A stretch of 64,000 nt of DNA, taken from the NCBI GenBank assembly GCA_016178705.1, contig JACOST010000014.1:434001-498000 (forward strand), in the 5' to 3' direction. Of the stretch, positions 16,976 to 30,430 are shown in pieces; position 1 is the stretch's first letter; every line of letters begins with the position of its first letter. Under the pieces are notes generated by a model, which saw only the letters and a list, made by a program, of their open reading frames with translations, had not been told where the DNA came from and ran no database searches. Made by a program: the position numbers and the translations under genes. The stretch is from Deltaproteobacteria bacterium. Lineage in GTDB: Bacteria; Desulfobacterota; Binatia; HRBIN30; JACQVA1.

Positions 16976-17557
16976 ATGAGCCGCAGCCCAGACCGGCCCG
17001 CAATCGAGCCATTGGTGCGCGAGATGCTCCGCCACCTCGGGGAGGATCCCGAGCGTGAGGGACTGGCGAAGACGCCGCAACGTGTGGCCCGGTCGCTCGA
17101 GTTCCTCACCCGCGGCTACTCGCAAGACCCCAAAGAGGTCATCAACGACGCGTTGTTCACCGAAGACTACCAAGAGATGATTGTGCTGCGCGATCTTGAC
17201 TTCTTCTCCCTCTGCGAGCACCACATCCTGCCGTTCTTCGGCAAAGCTCACGTCGCCTACATCCCCCAGCACCGCATCGTCGGCATCAGCAAACTCGCCC
17301 GCTTGGTCGACGTTTATTCGCGCCGGCTGCAGGTGCAGGAACGGATGACCACCCAGATCGCGAACACGCTTATGGATACTCTCGATCCGCTCGGCGTCGC
17401 GGTCGTGTTGCACGCCGAGCATCTCTGCATGCGCATGCGCGGGGTCGAAAAGCAGAACTCCATCGTCGTTACCAGCGCCATGCTCGGGGTATTCCGCAAT
17501 CATCAGGAGACCCGGCAGGAATTCATGACGCTGGTTCACAATGGCAATGCACGCTAG
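16976..17557 (+). CDS. folE: GTP cyclohydrolase I
   Basis: FolE converts GTP to 7,8-dihydroneopterin triphosphate, the first step of folate and of queuosine synthesis. The 193-residue protein has the family pattern: [13 protein letters not shown], then [14 protein letters not shown] with the zinc cysteine C80 and histidines, [20 protein letters not shown], and the second zinc cysteine in [12 protein letters not shown]. Length is normal for the short bacterial form. It lies 60 bases after the homoserine kinase gene. queE in the same direction 3.5 kb upstream makes a shared role in 7-deazaguanine synthesis likely. A TTGACA with a poor -10 lies downstream at 17604 and may serve the next gene. 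Confidence 0.95.
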   Translation: MSRSPDRPAIEPLVREMLRHLGEDPEREGLAKTPQRVARSLEFLTRGYSQDPKEVINDALFTEDYQEMIVLRDLDFFSLCEHHILPFFGKAHVAYIPQHRIVGISKLARLVDVYSRRLQVQERMTTQIANTLMDTLDPLGVAVVLHAEHLCMRMRGVEKQNSIVVTSAMLGVFRNHQETRQEFMTLVHNGNAR

Positions 17558-17770
17558 TTCCACGCCCGTCGACGCGAACACCAACGGTCGCGGGCTGACA
17601 ACATTGACACGGCCACCAGCGATAGGCTAAGCGACGCAGCGGATTTTTCGGGTTGCACGACTGGCGCGCGTGGAAGTAACCACGAGGAAGTGCGTCCCGT
17701 CAGTTGGCCGTTCGCCTGGGCCTCTGGCTGTTGAGGTTCAGGCCTTTTTTTGGCCACACGAGGTACTCCA

Positions 17771-18925
17771 GTGATCAAGAACTACCTGATTGCCCCCGGG
17801 CCGACGCCCGTGCCGCCCCGCGTGTTGTTGGCGATGGCTCAGCCCATAATCCACCACCGCACACCTCAGTTCAGCAGCATCTTCGCCGACGCCAAACGCG
17901 ACTTGAAGTCGGTGTTCCAGACCGCGCAGGACGTGCTGATCCTCGCCGCCTCCGGCACCGGCGCGATGGAAGGCTCGGTCACCAACCTGTTTTCGCCCGG
18001 CGACGAAGTGCTCGTCATCAACGGTGGCAAGTTCGGCGAGCGCTGGACCAAGATCGCGACGACGTACGGATTGAAGGCCCGCGAGCTCAGAGTGGAATGG
18101 GGTCGCAGCGCCCATGTCGAGTCCGTCCGCCAGGCACTTGCCGAGCACCGCTCAATCCGCGGCGTCTTGATGCAAGCCAGCGAGACCTCCACGGGCGCGC
18201 TGCATCCGACCGAAGAGATCGCCAAGCTGACGCGGCAGAGCGACGCGCTGCTGATCGTCGACGGCATCACGGCGGTCGGGGTGTTCGATGTCCCAATGGA
18301 TCGCTGGGGCGTCGACGTGCTGATCACGGGATCGCAGAAGGCGCTCATGCTGCCGCCCGGTCTCGCCTTCGCCGCGTTGAGCGAACGCGCCTGGCAGCGC
18401 ACCAAGGAAGCCAAGCTGCCGCGTTTCTACTTCGACTTCGCGCGCGAACGCGACAACCTGGCCAAGGACACCACCGCATGGACGCCGGCGATCTCATTGA
18501 TCACTGGATTGCGCGAAGCGCTTGCGATCATGCTAGAAGAGGGGCTGCCTAACGTCTTCGCGCGCCACGCCCGTCTCGCTGCGGCGACCCGCGCGGCCGC
18601 CACCGCGTTGAACCTCCGACTGGTTGCTCCCGATGCACCCAGCCCGGCGCTCACCTCGATCTTCGTTCCCGACGATGTCGACGGCGGTAAGCTGGTCGGC
18701 TACTTGCGCGATCGGATGGGCGTCACGTTCATGGGCGGCCAAGATCAACTGAAGGGCAAGATCGTTCGCATCGGCCACCTTGGTCACACCGGCGCGTTCG
18801 ATATCATCACCGCCATCGCCGCCTTCGAGATGGCGTTACGCCACTTCGGCCACCCGCTCGAACTCGGCCGGGGTGTCGCCGCTGCGCAAGCGGTGCTCAT
18901 GGAAGCGCTGCCTCCGCGCAGCTAG
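17771..18925 (+). CDS. Class V aminotransferase (alanine/serine-glyoxylate or phosphoserine type)
   Basis: The 384-residue PLP enzyme starts IKNYLIAPGPTPVPPRVLLA, the signature opening of the SgaA/AGXT group. Key features are LAASGTGAMEGSVTNLFSPG, the PLP aspartate region LLIVDGITAVGVFD, and the lysine motif LITGSQKALMLPPGLAF with the Schiff-base lysine in SQK. The GTG at 17771 has CGAGGT upstream; a TTG at 17750 is less likely. It is 12 bases from serA, so it probably supplies the transamination step of the phosphorylated serine pathway in place of a standard serC. An alanine-glyoxylate or serine-glyoxylate role remains possible. Confidence 0.88.
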   Translation: MIKNYLIAPGPTPVPPRVLLAMAQPIIHHRTPQFSSIFADAKRDLKSVFQTAQDVLILAASGTGAMEGSVTNLFSPGDEVLVINGGKFGERWTKIATTYGLKARELRVEWGRSAHVESVRQALAEHRSIRGVLMQASETSTGALHPTEEIAKLTRQSDALLIVDGITAVGVFDVPMDRWGVDVLITGSQKALMLPPGLAFAALSERAWQRTKEAKLPRFYFDFARERDNLAKDTTAWTPAISLITGLREALAIMLEEGLPNVFARHARLAAATRAAATALNLRLVAPDAPSPALTSIFVPDDVDGGKLVGYLRDRMGVTFMGGQDQLKGKIVRIGHLGHTGAFDIITAIAAFEMALRHFGHPLELGRGVAAAQAVLMEALPPRS

Positions 18926-18937
18926 AGTGAAGCGGCC

Positions 18938-21860
<2,923 letters not shown>

Positions 21861-21917
21861 GTCGTGGACGTGTTCGCGAATCGTCGCGAGTTTCACCTCC
21901 GGACACGATCCACGAAC

Positions 21918-22862
21918 TCACTCTTCCGCTGGAACGACTCGCGGCGCACTGTTGGTCAAGAACACCAGCGCGGACGACACCCCGGTGGCCAGCACGACCA
22001 CGCTCGACAGCAAACCGAGGGCGACGGCCATTTCGTGGTCGACGCCGACGCTCGCGAGCGCAACTGAATAGCCGTATTCACGGATGCCAACCCCGCTGAA
22101 GCTGATCGGGATCATCCCGAGCGTGTTCACCACCGGCACGAAGATGAAGAAGAAGGACGCCGGCGCCTGAATGTTCAAGGCCCACGCCAATACGACTTGG
22201 GTCGCGACTTGGATCACGTGGAACACCATCGCCAGCAGAGTCGTTCGCACCAGCAGTTGCCAGTCATTCCAATAGGCGGCGATCTCTTGCTCGACTAGTA
22301 TCCGCCACTTGTTCGATGGCGGAAGCGAGCGCACCAGCAGTGGCGGACCCCACAGCCAGGCCGCTAACGTGCCCGGCGGCACGATCCACGCGCCATAGTA
22401 CAGTGGGGCTGGAATCCTATACGAAGGCTGCAACACGATCGCGATGGCCCCTACCCAAATGAGCGCGATGAAGCCGAGTCCGCGGTCGGCGATCACTGAC
22501 GTGAACGCCAGCGTCCGGCGCTTTTGTCCGCCGGCGAGGAAGATCGCCCGCGCGACATCGCCCGCCACCGTGCTTGGCGCAAACAGATTGAGATACATGC
22601 CGCTGAAGTAGCAGGTGAAGTAGCGGCTGAACGGTTCGTCGAAGCCGAGCGGCCGCGCCAGCATGCGCCAGCGCTGCACGCTCAGTATCTGGCTGCTCAG
22701 GTAGCCAGCGAACGCCAGCAGCACCCACCCGGGTTGTGCTCGGCGGACCACTCCGGCCAACTCTCTGACGTCGGTCTTGTACATCAGGAGTGCGAGCAGC
22801 GCCGTGCTCAGGCCGGCCTTGAACCAGAACGACCCGAGCGCCCGTTTGAAGTGTTCCAGCAT
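21918..22862 (-). CDS. Lysylphosphatidylglycerol synthase-type transmembrane (UPF0104/AglD-like) protein
   Basis: The 314-residue protein is almost entirely hydrophobic, with about seven membrane spans. It carries the family signatures SVQRWRMLARPLG, FAPSTVAGDVARAIFL, SVIADRGLGFIAL and PISFSGVGIREYGY. Members are the membrane half of MprF-like flippases or hopanoid and polyprenyl-linked glycosyl carriers; without the catalytic domain the substrate is unknown. It begins three bases after the stop of the gamma-glutamyltransferase gene, so the two are co-transcribed, which hints at envelope or periplasmic function. It is convergent with purA. Confidence 0.85.
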   Translation of the reverse strand: MLEHFKRALGSFWFKAGLSTALLALLMYKTDVRELAGVVRRAQPGWVLLAFAGYLSSQILSVQRWRMLARPLGFDEPFSRYFTCYFSGMYLNLFAPSTVAGDVARAIFLAGGQKRRTLAFTSVIADRGLGFIALIWVGAIAIVLQPSYRIPAPLYYGAWIVPPGTLAAWLWGPPLLVRSLPPSNKWRILVEQEIAAYWNDWQLLVRTTLLAMVFHVIQVATQVVLAWALNIQAPASFFFIFVPVVNTLGMIPISFSGVGIREYGYSVALASVGVDHEMAVALGLLSSVVVLATGVSSALVFLTNSAPRVVPAEE

Positions 22863-22865
22863 GCG

Positions 22866-24596
22866 CTACCACCCCTGCGCCGCGCCGCCCTTGCGCGGAT
22901 CGGCCGCGCCGGTGTAGCCGCCGGCGGTCACGCGCACGGCCTGAACCGCTGCCAAGTTCGGGACTTCGCGCACATGATGCCCGAGACGTTCCAACGCCGT
23001 GCGCGTCATGACATCGATGCCCGGCTCGACCGCCAACACTTCCGGCACCCACTGATCGTGTACCCGCGACGCCGCCACTGCCGCGTTCACGTCGAAGTCA
23101 AAGTCGACGACGTTGAGCAGCGTCTGCAACGTCGCGGTGATGATGACCGGTCCGCCCGAGCCGCCGGCAATCAACATCGCGCGGTTGTGATCGAGCACGA
23201 TCGTCGGCGTCATGCTGCTCAGCGGCCGCTTGTGCGGCGCCACCGCGTTGGCGGCCGCACCGATCAAACCGAACACATTCGGCACACCTGGCTGCGCGGC
23301 GAAGTCATCCATCTCGTTGTTGAGGATCACGCCGCTCTGCGGCGCCAGCACCATCGAGCCGAAGGCGGTGTTGACCGTCGTCGTCACGGCCACTGCATTG
23401 CCGTCGGCGTCGATCACCGACAGGTGCGAGGTACCGGCGTCGCGCGACGGCTCGGCGGCACCGTAGAAGTCGCGATCGAAGGTCGTGCGTGTGCTGATGC
23501 TGTCGCGTACCGCCGTCGCGTAACGCAGCGACAGCAGGCGCGGCAACGGCACCGACACGAAGTCGGGATCGCCGTAGACTTCCGCGCGATCGGCGAACGC
23601 GTGCTTCATGGCTTCCACCAGCAGGTGCAACGTCGTCGGCGAATTGTGGCCCAGCGCAACGAGGTCGTCACGCGCGATGATGTTGAGAATCTCCAGCAAC
23701 ACGCCGCCACCGGAACTGGGCGGCGGCATGGTGAGCACTTCATGGCCACGGTAGCCGCCGCGCAGCGGCGTGCGCGCCGTCGGGCGGTACTGCGCAAGGT
23801 CTTCGACGGTGAGAATGCCGCCGGCCGTGCGGGTCGCATCGACGATGTCTGCGGCGACGGCGCCGCGGTAGAACGCATCCGGCCCCTGTTCGGCAATGTT
23901 CTCCAACGTATGCGCCAGCGCCGGTTGCTTTAACGGCTCACCAGCGGCGCGCGGCGAGCCATCGGGATGCAGCAGCACCGCAGCGAGCGCGGGGAAGGTT
24001 TGGATCACGTCGCGATTGTGCGCGATCGATTCGGCCAAGTGCGCGCCGATCGGAAAACCGTCGCGCGCCAAACGTACGGCCGGTGCGATCACGGTTGCAA
24101 ACGGCAACCGGCCGTAGCGACGGACGGCGTGGGTCAGACCGGCGACTTCGCCCGGCACCGCAATCGCCAATCCACCACTGCGGCTCAGCGCTGGATCCGC
24201 TTTGCCGTCACGGATGAACATCTCGCGCGTGGCCGCCGCCGGAGCGCGTTCGCGATAGTCGAGCGCCACCGCGCGCTGCGTGCCAGGGAAATACGCGAGC
24301 AAAAAGCCGCCGCCGCCGATGCCGCAGGAGGTCGGGTTCGTCACCCCGACCGCCAACGCCGTTGCCGCTGCCGCATCAATCGCGTTGCCGCCCTTCTGCA
24401 GAATCTCGACCCCCGCCGCCGACGCCAGCGCGTGCTCCGACACCACCATCCCGTGTGTCGCCAACTCGGCGGCGGCGACTCCGTGGAACACAAGGGAGAT
24501 GCCCACCGCACAGACGCAGAGCCGTAGCGATGCAGAGAAGAAGGTTGATGGACCCTTCTGGTCTTGGCGTTCGATTGTTCGCTCGTCCCAACTCAC
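22866..24596 (-). CDS. ggt: Gamma-glutamyltransferase
   Basis: This periplasmic Ntn-hydrolase cleaves and transfers gamma-glutamyl groups from glutathione and related compounds after self-processing. Sequence marks are GMVVSEHALASAAGVEILQK, NPTSCGIGGGGFLLAYF, LDYRERAP, the processing and catalytic threonine in DAGTSHLSVIDADGNAVAVT, and MTPTIVLDHNR in the small subunit. A hydrophobic export signal (LCVCAVGISLVFHGVAAA) precedes the mature domain. The start is uncertain: the frame has no early ATG. I use GTG 24596; TTG 24632 or GTG 24506 are alternatives. The DNA around 24504-24544 that encodes the signal resembles a widespread interspersed repeat, so the original N-terminus may have been replaced. 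Confidence 0.85.
   Translation of the reverse strand: MSWDERTIERQDQKGPSTFFSASLRLCVCAVGISLVFHGVAAAELATHGMVVSEHALASAAGVEILQKGGNAIDAAAATALAVGVTNPTSCGIGGGGFLLAYFPGTQRAVALDYRERAPAAATREMFIRDGKADPALSRSGGLAIAVPGEVAGLTHAVRRYGRLPFATVIAPAVRLARDGFPIGAHLAESIAHNRDVIQTFPALAAVLLHPDGSPRAAGEPLKQPALAHTLENIAEQGPDAFYRGAVAADIVDATRTAGGILTVEDLAQYRPTARTPLRGGYRGHEVLTMPPPSSGGGVLLEILNIIARDDLVALGHNSPTTLHLLVEAMKHAFADRAEVYGDPDFVSVPLPRLLSLRYATAVRDSISTRTTFDRDFYGAAEPSRDAGTSHLSVIDADGNAVAVTTTVNTAFGSMVLAPQSGVILNNEMDDFAAQPGVPNVFGLIGAAANAVAPHKRPLSSMTPTIVLDHNRAMLIAGGSGGPVIITATLQTLLNVVDFDFDVNAAVAASRVHDQWVPEVLAVEPGIDVMTRTALERLGHHVREVPNLAAVQAVRVTAGGYTGAADPRKGGAAQGW
24504..24544 (-). repeat. Possible copy of the SASLRLCV-type interspersed repeat
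   Basis: Read on the minus strand the sequence repeats CTCTGC-like units (TCTCTGCATCGC, GGCTCTGCGTCTGTGCGGTG), and in the ggt frame it reads SASLRLCVCAV. I recall this unit as a common dispersed element in environmental genomes. Only one copy is in the window, so the call rests on memory. Confidence 0.35.
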
Positions 24597-24703
24597 GGCG
24601 GCGATACTTAGCGGAAAGCAGCGGAGACGCAAACGAGTCCTTCGATGAAAGAGGCCCTAGGCGACCACGTGACGCCGTCGCTCGGGTGCGCTAGAAAAAC
24701 GCG

Positions 24704-25276
24704 ATGAAGATGGTCCCGCTTCGGCGCAGGCGACCCGTGCAGCGGATGGGCCAACGATTCGCCGCGCTCACGTTCGTCGCACTCGCCGCGTGCTCGACTA
24801 CCATTCCCGTCAAGGTCGAGTACGATCCGTCGGCGAGTTTCTCGACCTATCGCACCTACGATTGGCTACCGGCCGCCACCGAGTCGCCGGTGGTACCGAA
24901 GGGGCAGACCGAGATGGCGGATTGGCGCATCCGCACAGCGGTGGAGAATCAGTTGGCGGCGAAGGGCTACATCAAGCGTCCGGGCGGCGCCAATTTTCTC
25001 ATCGGCTATCGCATCCGTGTGCGCGAGACGACCGTGAAGACGTTTCAAGATTACTACTGGTATCGCCAGAGCGGTGGTTCCGACAGTCCGCAAGACGCGT
25101 ACGTGATCGGCTATCAAGAAGGCACGCTGTTCCTCGACATCGTCGATCCCGCCAGCAAGCGCATGATCTGGCGCGCCTACGCGCAGGCGGCAGTCAATCC
25201 GAATCAGGCGGAGAATCAAGGCGAGCGCGTCAACCAAGCCGTACGCGAAATGTTGACCCAATTCCCGCCGCGTTGA
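24704..25276 (+). CDS. DUF4136 lipoprotein
   Basis: The 190-residue protein has a basic N-terminus, a hydrophobic core and the lipobox LAAC (cysteine at about residue 30), so it should be a lipoprotein. The mature part matches DUF4136: VKVEYDPSASFSTYRTYDWL directly after the lipobox, a central NFLIGYRI and a C-terminal FLDIVDPASKRMIWRAYAQA. The family occurs widely in Gram-negative bacteria, probably at the outer membrane, with no established function. An internal ATG at 24746 (MGQRFAALTF) gives a shorter signal and is an alternative start. It stands alone between ggt (divergent) and ahcY (convergent). Confidence 0.85.
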   Translation: MKMVPLRRRRPVQRMGQRFAALTFVALAACSTTIPVKVEYDPSASFSTYRTYDWLPAATESPVVPKGQTEMADWRIRTAVENQLAAKGYIKRPGGANFLIGYRIRVRETTVKTFQDYYWYRQSGGSDSPQDAYVIGYQEGTLFLDIVDPASKRMIWRAYAQAAVNPNQAENQGERVNQAVREMLTQFPPR

Positions 25277-25280
25277 GGCG

Positions 25281-25418
25281 GCCCTCGATGCGATCGCTAC
25301 GCGATCTACTCGGGCAAACGGATTTTGGGAGCCTCGAAGAGCTAACCGTTTCCCCGAGTAGCCGGCCTGAGTAGACGCCGAAGGCTTCGTATCGAAGGCC
25401 GGCGTATCGAGGGGTGCC
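25281..25418 (+). repeat. Dispersed repeat, copy 1 (about 138 bp)
   Basis: The block from GCCCTCGATGCGATCGCTAC to GGCGTATCGAGGGGTGCC recurs in reverse orientation at 52671-52812. Shared parts include CGCTACGCGATCTACTCGGG, CCCCGAGTAGCCG, CCTGAGTAGA and GCCGAAGGCTTCGTATCGAA. Each copy contains internal inverted repeats (CCCTCGAT near one end, ATCGAGGGG at the other), so the RNA would fold into a long hairpin. It fills the gap between two convergent genes. Confidence 0.85.
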
Positions 25419-25426
25419 TTGGTCCC

Positions 25427-26900
<1,474 letters not shown>

Positions 26901-26908
<8 letters not shown>

Positions 26909-27887
26909 CGTGAATCCTCCTCTGTTTGGAATGTCCGTTGCGGGGTACACGCCGCGCGCTGGCGGCAAACAACGCCGGGCCCTTGGCCTGCGGCGCCGGT
27001 GGTAGCGGTTGGACACGAGTGCGCTCGAATCCGCTATCGCGCAACCAGTCACTGATTTGCGCCGGCTCAAAGCCCAGCCACACGTGTCCCATCTGTTGTT
27101 GATACTCGCGCCGCTCGTGCGCCAACATGTCGATGACCAGCAATCGTCCACCGGGGCGCAGCGTCCGTGCCGCGGCGCGCAACACAGCCGGCGGATCGGC
27201 TACGTGATGCAGGACCAAGCACGTCACCGCGGCATCAAGTGTCGCATCGTCGATCGGCAACGCTTCGAGATCGCCGTGGCGGATGTCCACGTGCGGAAAC
27301 ATTCCGAGCCGCTGGCGCGCCGCCTTGAGCATCGCGCGCGAGCTGTCGACGGCGATCACCTGACGTACGAACGGTGCTACCGCCACCGAGACCTGCCCGG
27401 TGCCGCAGCCGAGATCACCGAGCACCCAGGTGTCTTCGAGCAGCCCAGCGAGCGCCGTGAGATCGAAGCGATCGCCGAACATCTCGCGGCGTAGATGATC
27501 CCACTGCCCGGCGGCGGAGCTGAAGAACGCCTGCGAGCGCGTCTGCCGTGCCGACAAGATCGTTGCCAGCCGCTGCGCGTCGTGCGCCGCGACCCGGGTC
27601 GATGCCGTCTGTTCGCGCAGGAGATTCCACAACCGTCGTGCCGCCGGTTCGAGGTCGTCGACATCCATGCGGTAGAGTCGGCTGGTGCCTTCCGGACGCG
27701 CGCTCACCCAGCCCTCGTCGGCGAGCAGCTTCAAATGGCGACTCACCGTCGACTGTGGCAACTGCAGCACCGCGCACAAGTCGGCGACGGTCAGCTCGTA
27801 CTGTTCGACCAGCCGCAACGTGCGCGCGCGAGTGGCGTCGGCGAGGGCATTCATCCAGCCGATGATGTCGGGGGTGGCGCTGCTCAT
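26901..27887 (-). CDS. ArsR-family regulator fused to a SAM-methyltransferase domain (SahR-like)
   Basis: The 328-residue protein has an N-terminal winged helix of the ArsR type (residues about 8-80: [22 protein letters not shown] with [13 protein letters not shown] as the recognition helix). A class I methyltransferase fold follows, with the SAM-binding motif [13 protein letters not shown] around residue 160 and [13 protein letters not shown]. Such fusions next to ahcY are known as SahR, regulators that sense S-adenosylhomocysteine or SAM and control the methionine cycle. The eight-base overlap with ahcY fits. A perfect 15-bp palindrome 39 bases upstream of the start is a candidate operator. 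Whether the domain still catalyses methylation is unknown. Confidence 0.85.
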
Positions 27888-27925
27888 TCAATCCGTCAAT
27901 CCGGATGAAGCGTTGCATAGGAACT

Positions 27926-27940
27926 GGGTTGAGTCAACCC
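27926..27940. promoter_or_regulatory. Perfect palindrome, candidate SahR-like operator
   Basis: GGGTTGAGTCAACCC has 7-bp perfect arms around one G. It lies in the 172-base gap between the divergent SahR-like gene and the membrane-anchored SDR gene. A second symmetric element, ATCCGGAT, lies at about 27899-27906. Confidence 0.45.
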
Positions 27941-28059
27941 GCCAAAGCCCCGGCCTTGCCGCTTGGCGCCCGTCGGAGGGCGGGACTTTCCCGCTGCCCT
28001 CAGTGTGCTAAGGGTGGGGCCTCGGTTCCGAACGCAAACGCAACACGGAGGAAGTGCTC

Positions 28060-29265
28060 ATGGCACAGTGGTGGCGTGAACGACTGAAGCAGCGGCCGTG
28101 GTGGATGAACGCGCTGATGCTGTTTTGCGCGTACTTGGCGGTGATCCACATTCCGTGGGACTTCTTCGTCAAGCCGGCGGCGCAGGATGCCGAGGCGTGG
28201 TTCGGCATCCTGTTGCGCGGGCGGTGGGCGAAGGTGACGGAGCCGCTGCACTGGGCGATCTACGCCGCCGGCGCGTTCGGCTTCTGGCGCATGCGCGCCT
28301 GGATGTGGCCGTGGGCGGCCGTGTACGCCGGCCAAGTCGCGTTCGGGATGTTGGTGTGGAACGTCGTGTACGTCGGCGGCGCGCGCGGCTGGCTCACCGG
28401 TCTGCTGTCGCTGGTTCCATTCGGCGTGCTGACCAGTGCGCTGTGGCGCGAACGCGATCGATTCGGCCGCCCGCGCCAATCGCTGCGCGAGCGTTACGGC
28501 GACTGGGCGCTGATCACCGGTGCCTCGGCTGGGATCGGCGCCGAGTTCGCGCGCGCGCTTGCCCAAGAGGGCCTGTCGTGCGTGCTCACTGCCCGGCGCG
28601 AAGATCGCTTGCGGACATTGGCAACGGAGCTGGAGCAGCAATACCACGTCGCGACGCGTGTGGTCGCCGCCGACCTCGTCGATCCGCACGGCACCGACCA
28701 GTTACTCGATGCCATCAAGGATCTGCAGATCGACGTGTTCATCAACAACGCCGGCTTCGGGTACGCCGGCCGCTTCGACAAGCAAGACACCGAACGCTTG
28801 CGCGCGATGGTGCAAGTGAACTGCGTCGCGCCGGTAGTGTTGGCGAGCCGGCTGTTGCCGGCGATGCGCGAGCGCGGACGCGGTGCGATGATCGTCACCG
28901 GTTCGATCGCCGGACGCCAGCCGTTGCCGCGCCACGCGCTCTATGCCGCCACCAAAGCGTTTGATCAACTGTTCGGCGAAGCGCTGTGGGCTGAACTGCG
29001 CGGCACCGGCGTCGACGTACTGGTGCTTGAACCGGGACCGACCGAGTCGGAGTTCCGCGAAGTCGCCGGTGAAGAGCGCGGTACTGGCGAGCCGGCCGTG
29101 AACGTGGTCGCACTCGCGTTCGACGCGCTGGGTCAGCAGCCGTCGGTGATTTCGGGATGGTTCAACTGGGCGCGTGCGAATGCGCTCCGCATAGTTCCGC
29201 GCTCGACCATGACTTTGCTGGCGGAACAGGTGGTGCTCGAACAAACCCCGCCCGCGATGCGGTGA
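28060..29265 (+). CDS. SDR-family oxidoreductase with an N-terminal membrane domain
   Basis: Residues 1-130 hold about four membrane segments (NALMLFCAYLAVIHIPWDFF, AIYAAGAFGFWRM, VAFGMLVWNVVYVGG, GLLSLVPFGVLTSALW). A complete short-chain dehydrogenase follows: TGASAGIGAEFARALA as the cofactor loop, NNAGFGYAGRF, the catalytic serine in VTGSIAG, and YAATK. The glycine pattern suggests NADP(H). C-terminal LEPGPTESEF is typical of the DltE/YqjQ-type SDR group. Substrate unknown; membrane attachment suggests a lipid. The ATG at 28060 is chosen because GGAGGA lies seven bases upstream; a GTG six bases earlier is too close. It diverges from the SahR-like gene. Confidence 0.88.
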   Translation: MAQWWRERLKQRPWWMNALMLFCAYLAVIHIPWDFFVKPAAQDAEAWFGILLRGRWAKVTEPLHWAIYAAGAFGFWRMRAWMWPWAAVYAGQVAFGMLVWNVVYVGGARGWLTGLLSLVPFGVLTSALWRERDRFGRPRQSLRERYGDWALITGASAGIGAEFARALAQEGLSCVLTARREDRLRTLATELEQQYHVATRVVAADLVDPHGTDQLLDAIKDLQIDVFINNAGFGYAGRFDKQDTERLRAMVQVNCVAPVVLASRLLPAMRERGRGAMIVTGSIAGRQPLPRHALYAATKAFDQLFGEALWAELRGTGVDVLVLEPGPTESEFREVAGEERGTGEPAVNVVALAFDALGQQPSVISGWFNWARANALRIVPRSTMTLLAEQVVLEQTPPAMR

Positions 29266-29458
29266 CCCGCCGAGGTCAACGGCGGTCATTGTGACTCTAT
29301 CTGCGCCCAGCACAGCATCGCAACGTGTTGGTAACCGGTAGATTTTATTTGGCAGCGTCGCGCCCGGTTTCGAGAATACGACAAGGCTCTCCGCCACCGC
29401 TAGCAACTCAGCACGCATGTATGCATCACCAATTCGCCGAACAGATCACTGCCGAGTA

Positions 29459-30331
29459 ATGCGACCCGCACTCATTGTTCATGGCGGCGCGGGCGTGGTG
29501 GCCCCGGACGATGCTGGCGCGTGTGCCGCGGGCTGCGCGGCTGCGACCCGTGCGGGCTGGCAGGTCCTCGATGGTGGCGGCACAGCGCTCGACGCGGTGA
29601 CGGCCGCGGTGGTCGTGCTGGAAGACGATTCCGCTTTCAACGCTGGCGTTGGGTCGGTGCTCACTTCGGCGGGGACCGTGGAGACGGATGCGTCGATCAT
29701 GGACGGTGCGACGCTCGCCGCCGGCGCGTGCGCCGTCGTCAGTGAAGTGCGCAATCCGATCGGGTTGGCGCGCGCGGTGATGGCGACCGGCGACATCGTG
29801 TTTCTCGTTGGCGATGCGGCGATCGCATTGGCGCGTGAGCGTGGACTGGCGCTCTGCCCGCCCGCATTCTTGATCACCGAGCGGCAACGTCGACGCTGGC
29901 AACAACGCGCGACTGAAACCGCGAATACGGGCAACACCGTCGGTGCCGTCGCCGTTGATCGAGCCGGCCATGTGGCGGCGGCGACTTCGACCGGCGGGAT
30001 GTTCTGCAAGCGACCGGGTCGGATCGGCGACAGCGCGGTGATCGGGGCGGGAACGTACGCGGATGATCGTCTCGGCGCGGCGTCGGCCACCGGAGTTGGC
30101 GAAGCCATCATTCGCATCGGGTTGGCAAGGATGGCCGTGGACCTACTCGCGGACGGCCGCGCTCCTATGGCGGCCGCGCACGAAGCGGTGACGCGTCTGA
30201 TGGCGCGCGTTCCGGCTCCGGTCGGCGTGATCGTCATCGATCCGCTCGGTCGCATCGGCCACGCGCGCAGCAGTTCTCACATGCCGCTCGCTTTTCGCAA
30301 CGGCGCGCTCGACGACTTGGCCGCGTGCTGA
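29459..30331 (+). CDS. Isoaspartyl peptidase/L-asparaginase (Ntn hydrolase)
   Basis: The 290-residue protein starts MRPALIVHGGAGVVAPDD, the signature of plant-type asparaginases. The self-cleavage site with the catalytic threonine is GNTVGAVAVDRAGHVAAATS, and STGGM plus GRIGDSAVIGAGTYAD follow. The precursor should cleave before T to give two subunits and hydrolyse isoaspartyl peptides or asparagine. No export signal is seen, so it is cytoplasmic. The frame is open upstream to 29417, but the family begins at this ATG. It stands between the SDR and acyltransferase genes in the same direction; no functional link is evident. Confidence 0.92.
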   Translation: MRPALIVHGGAGVVAPDDAGACAAGCAAATRAGWQVLDGGGTALDAVTAAVVVLEDDSAFNAGVGSVLTSAGTVETDASIMDGATLAAGACAVVSEVRNPIGLARAVMATGDIVFLVGDAAIALARERGLALCPPAFLITERQRRRWQQRATETANTGNTVGAVAVDRAGHVAAATSTGGMFCKRPGRIGDSAVIGAGTYADDRLGAASATGVGEAIIRIGLARMAVDLLADGRAPMAAAHEAVTRLMARVPAPVGVIVIDPLGRIGHARSSSHMPLAFRNGALDDLAAC

Positions 30332-30430
30332 TCGGCACACGGGGTCATTGCGGCGAGGGTGGTCGGTAGGTTAGGGAACTCCGTCACGCCGGTGTCTGCA
30401 CGCAATGGGCAGCACCGGCACGCACTGCGT

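Noticed and set aside
17741-17755. GGCC-T7-GGCC as a terminator after folE
   Set aside because: The T-run is the loop rather than following the stem, and the stem is only four base pairs; it also touches the aminotransferase ribosome-binding region.
22524-23933. Plus-strand open frame of about 469 codons opposite ggt and the membrane protein gene
   Set aside because: Arginine/histidine-rich shadow product crossing two well-supported minus-strand genes.
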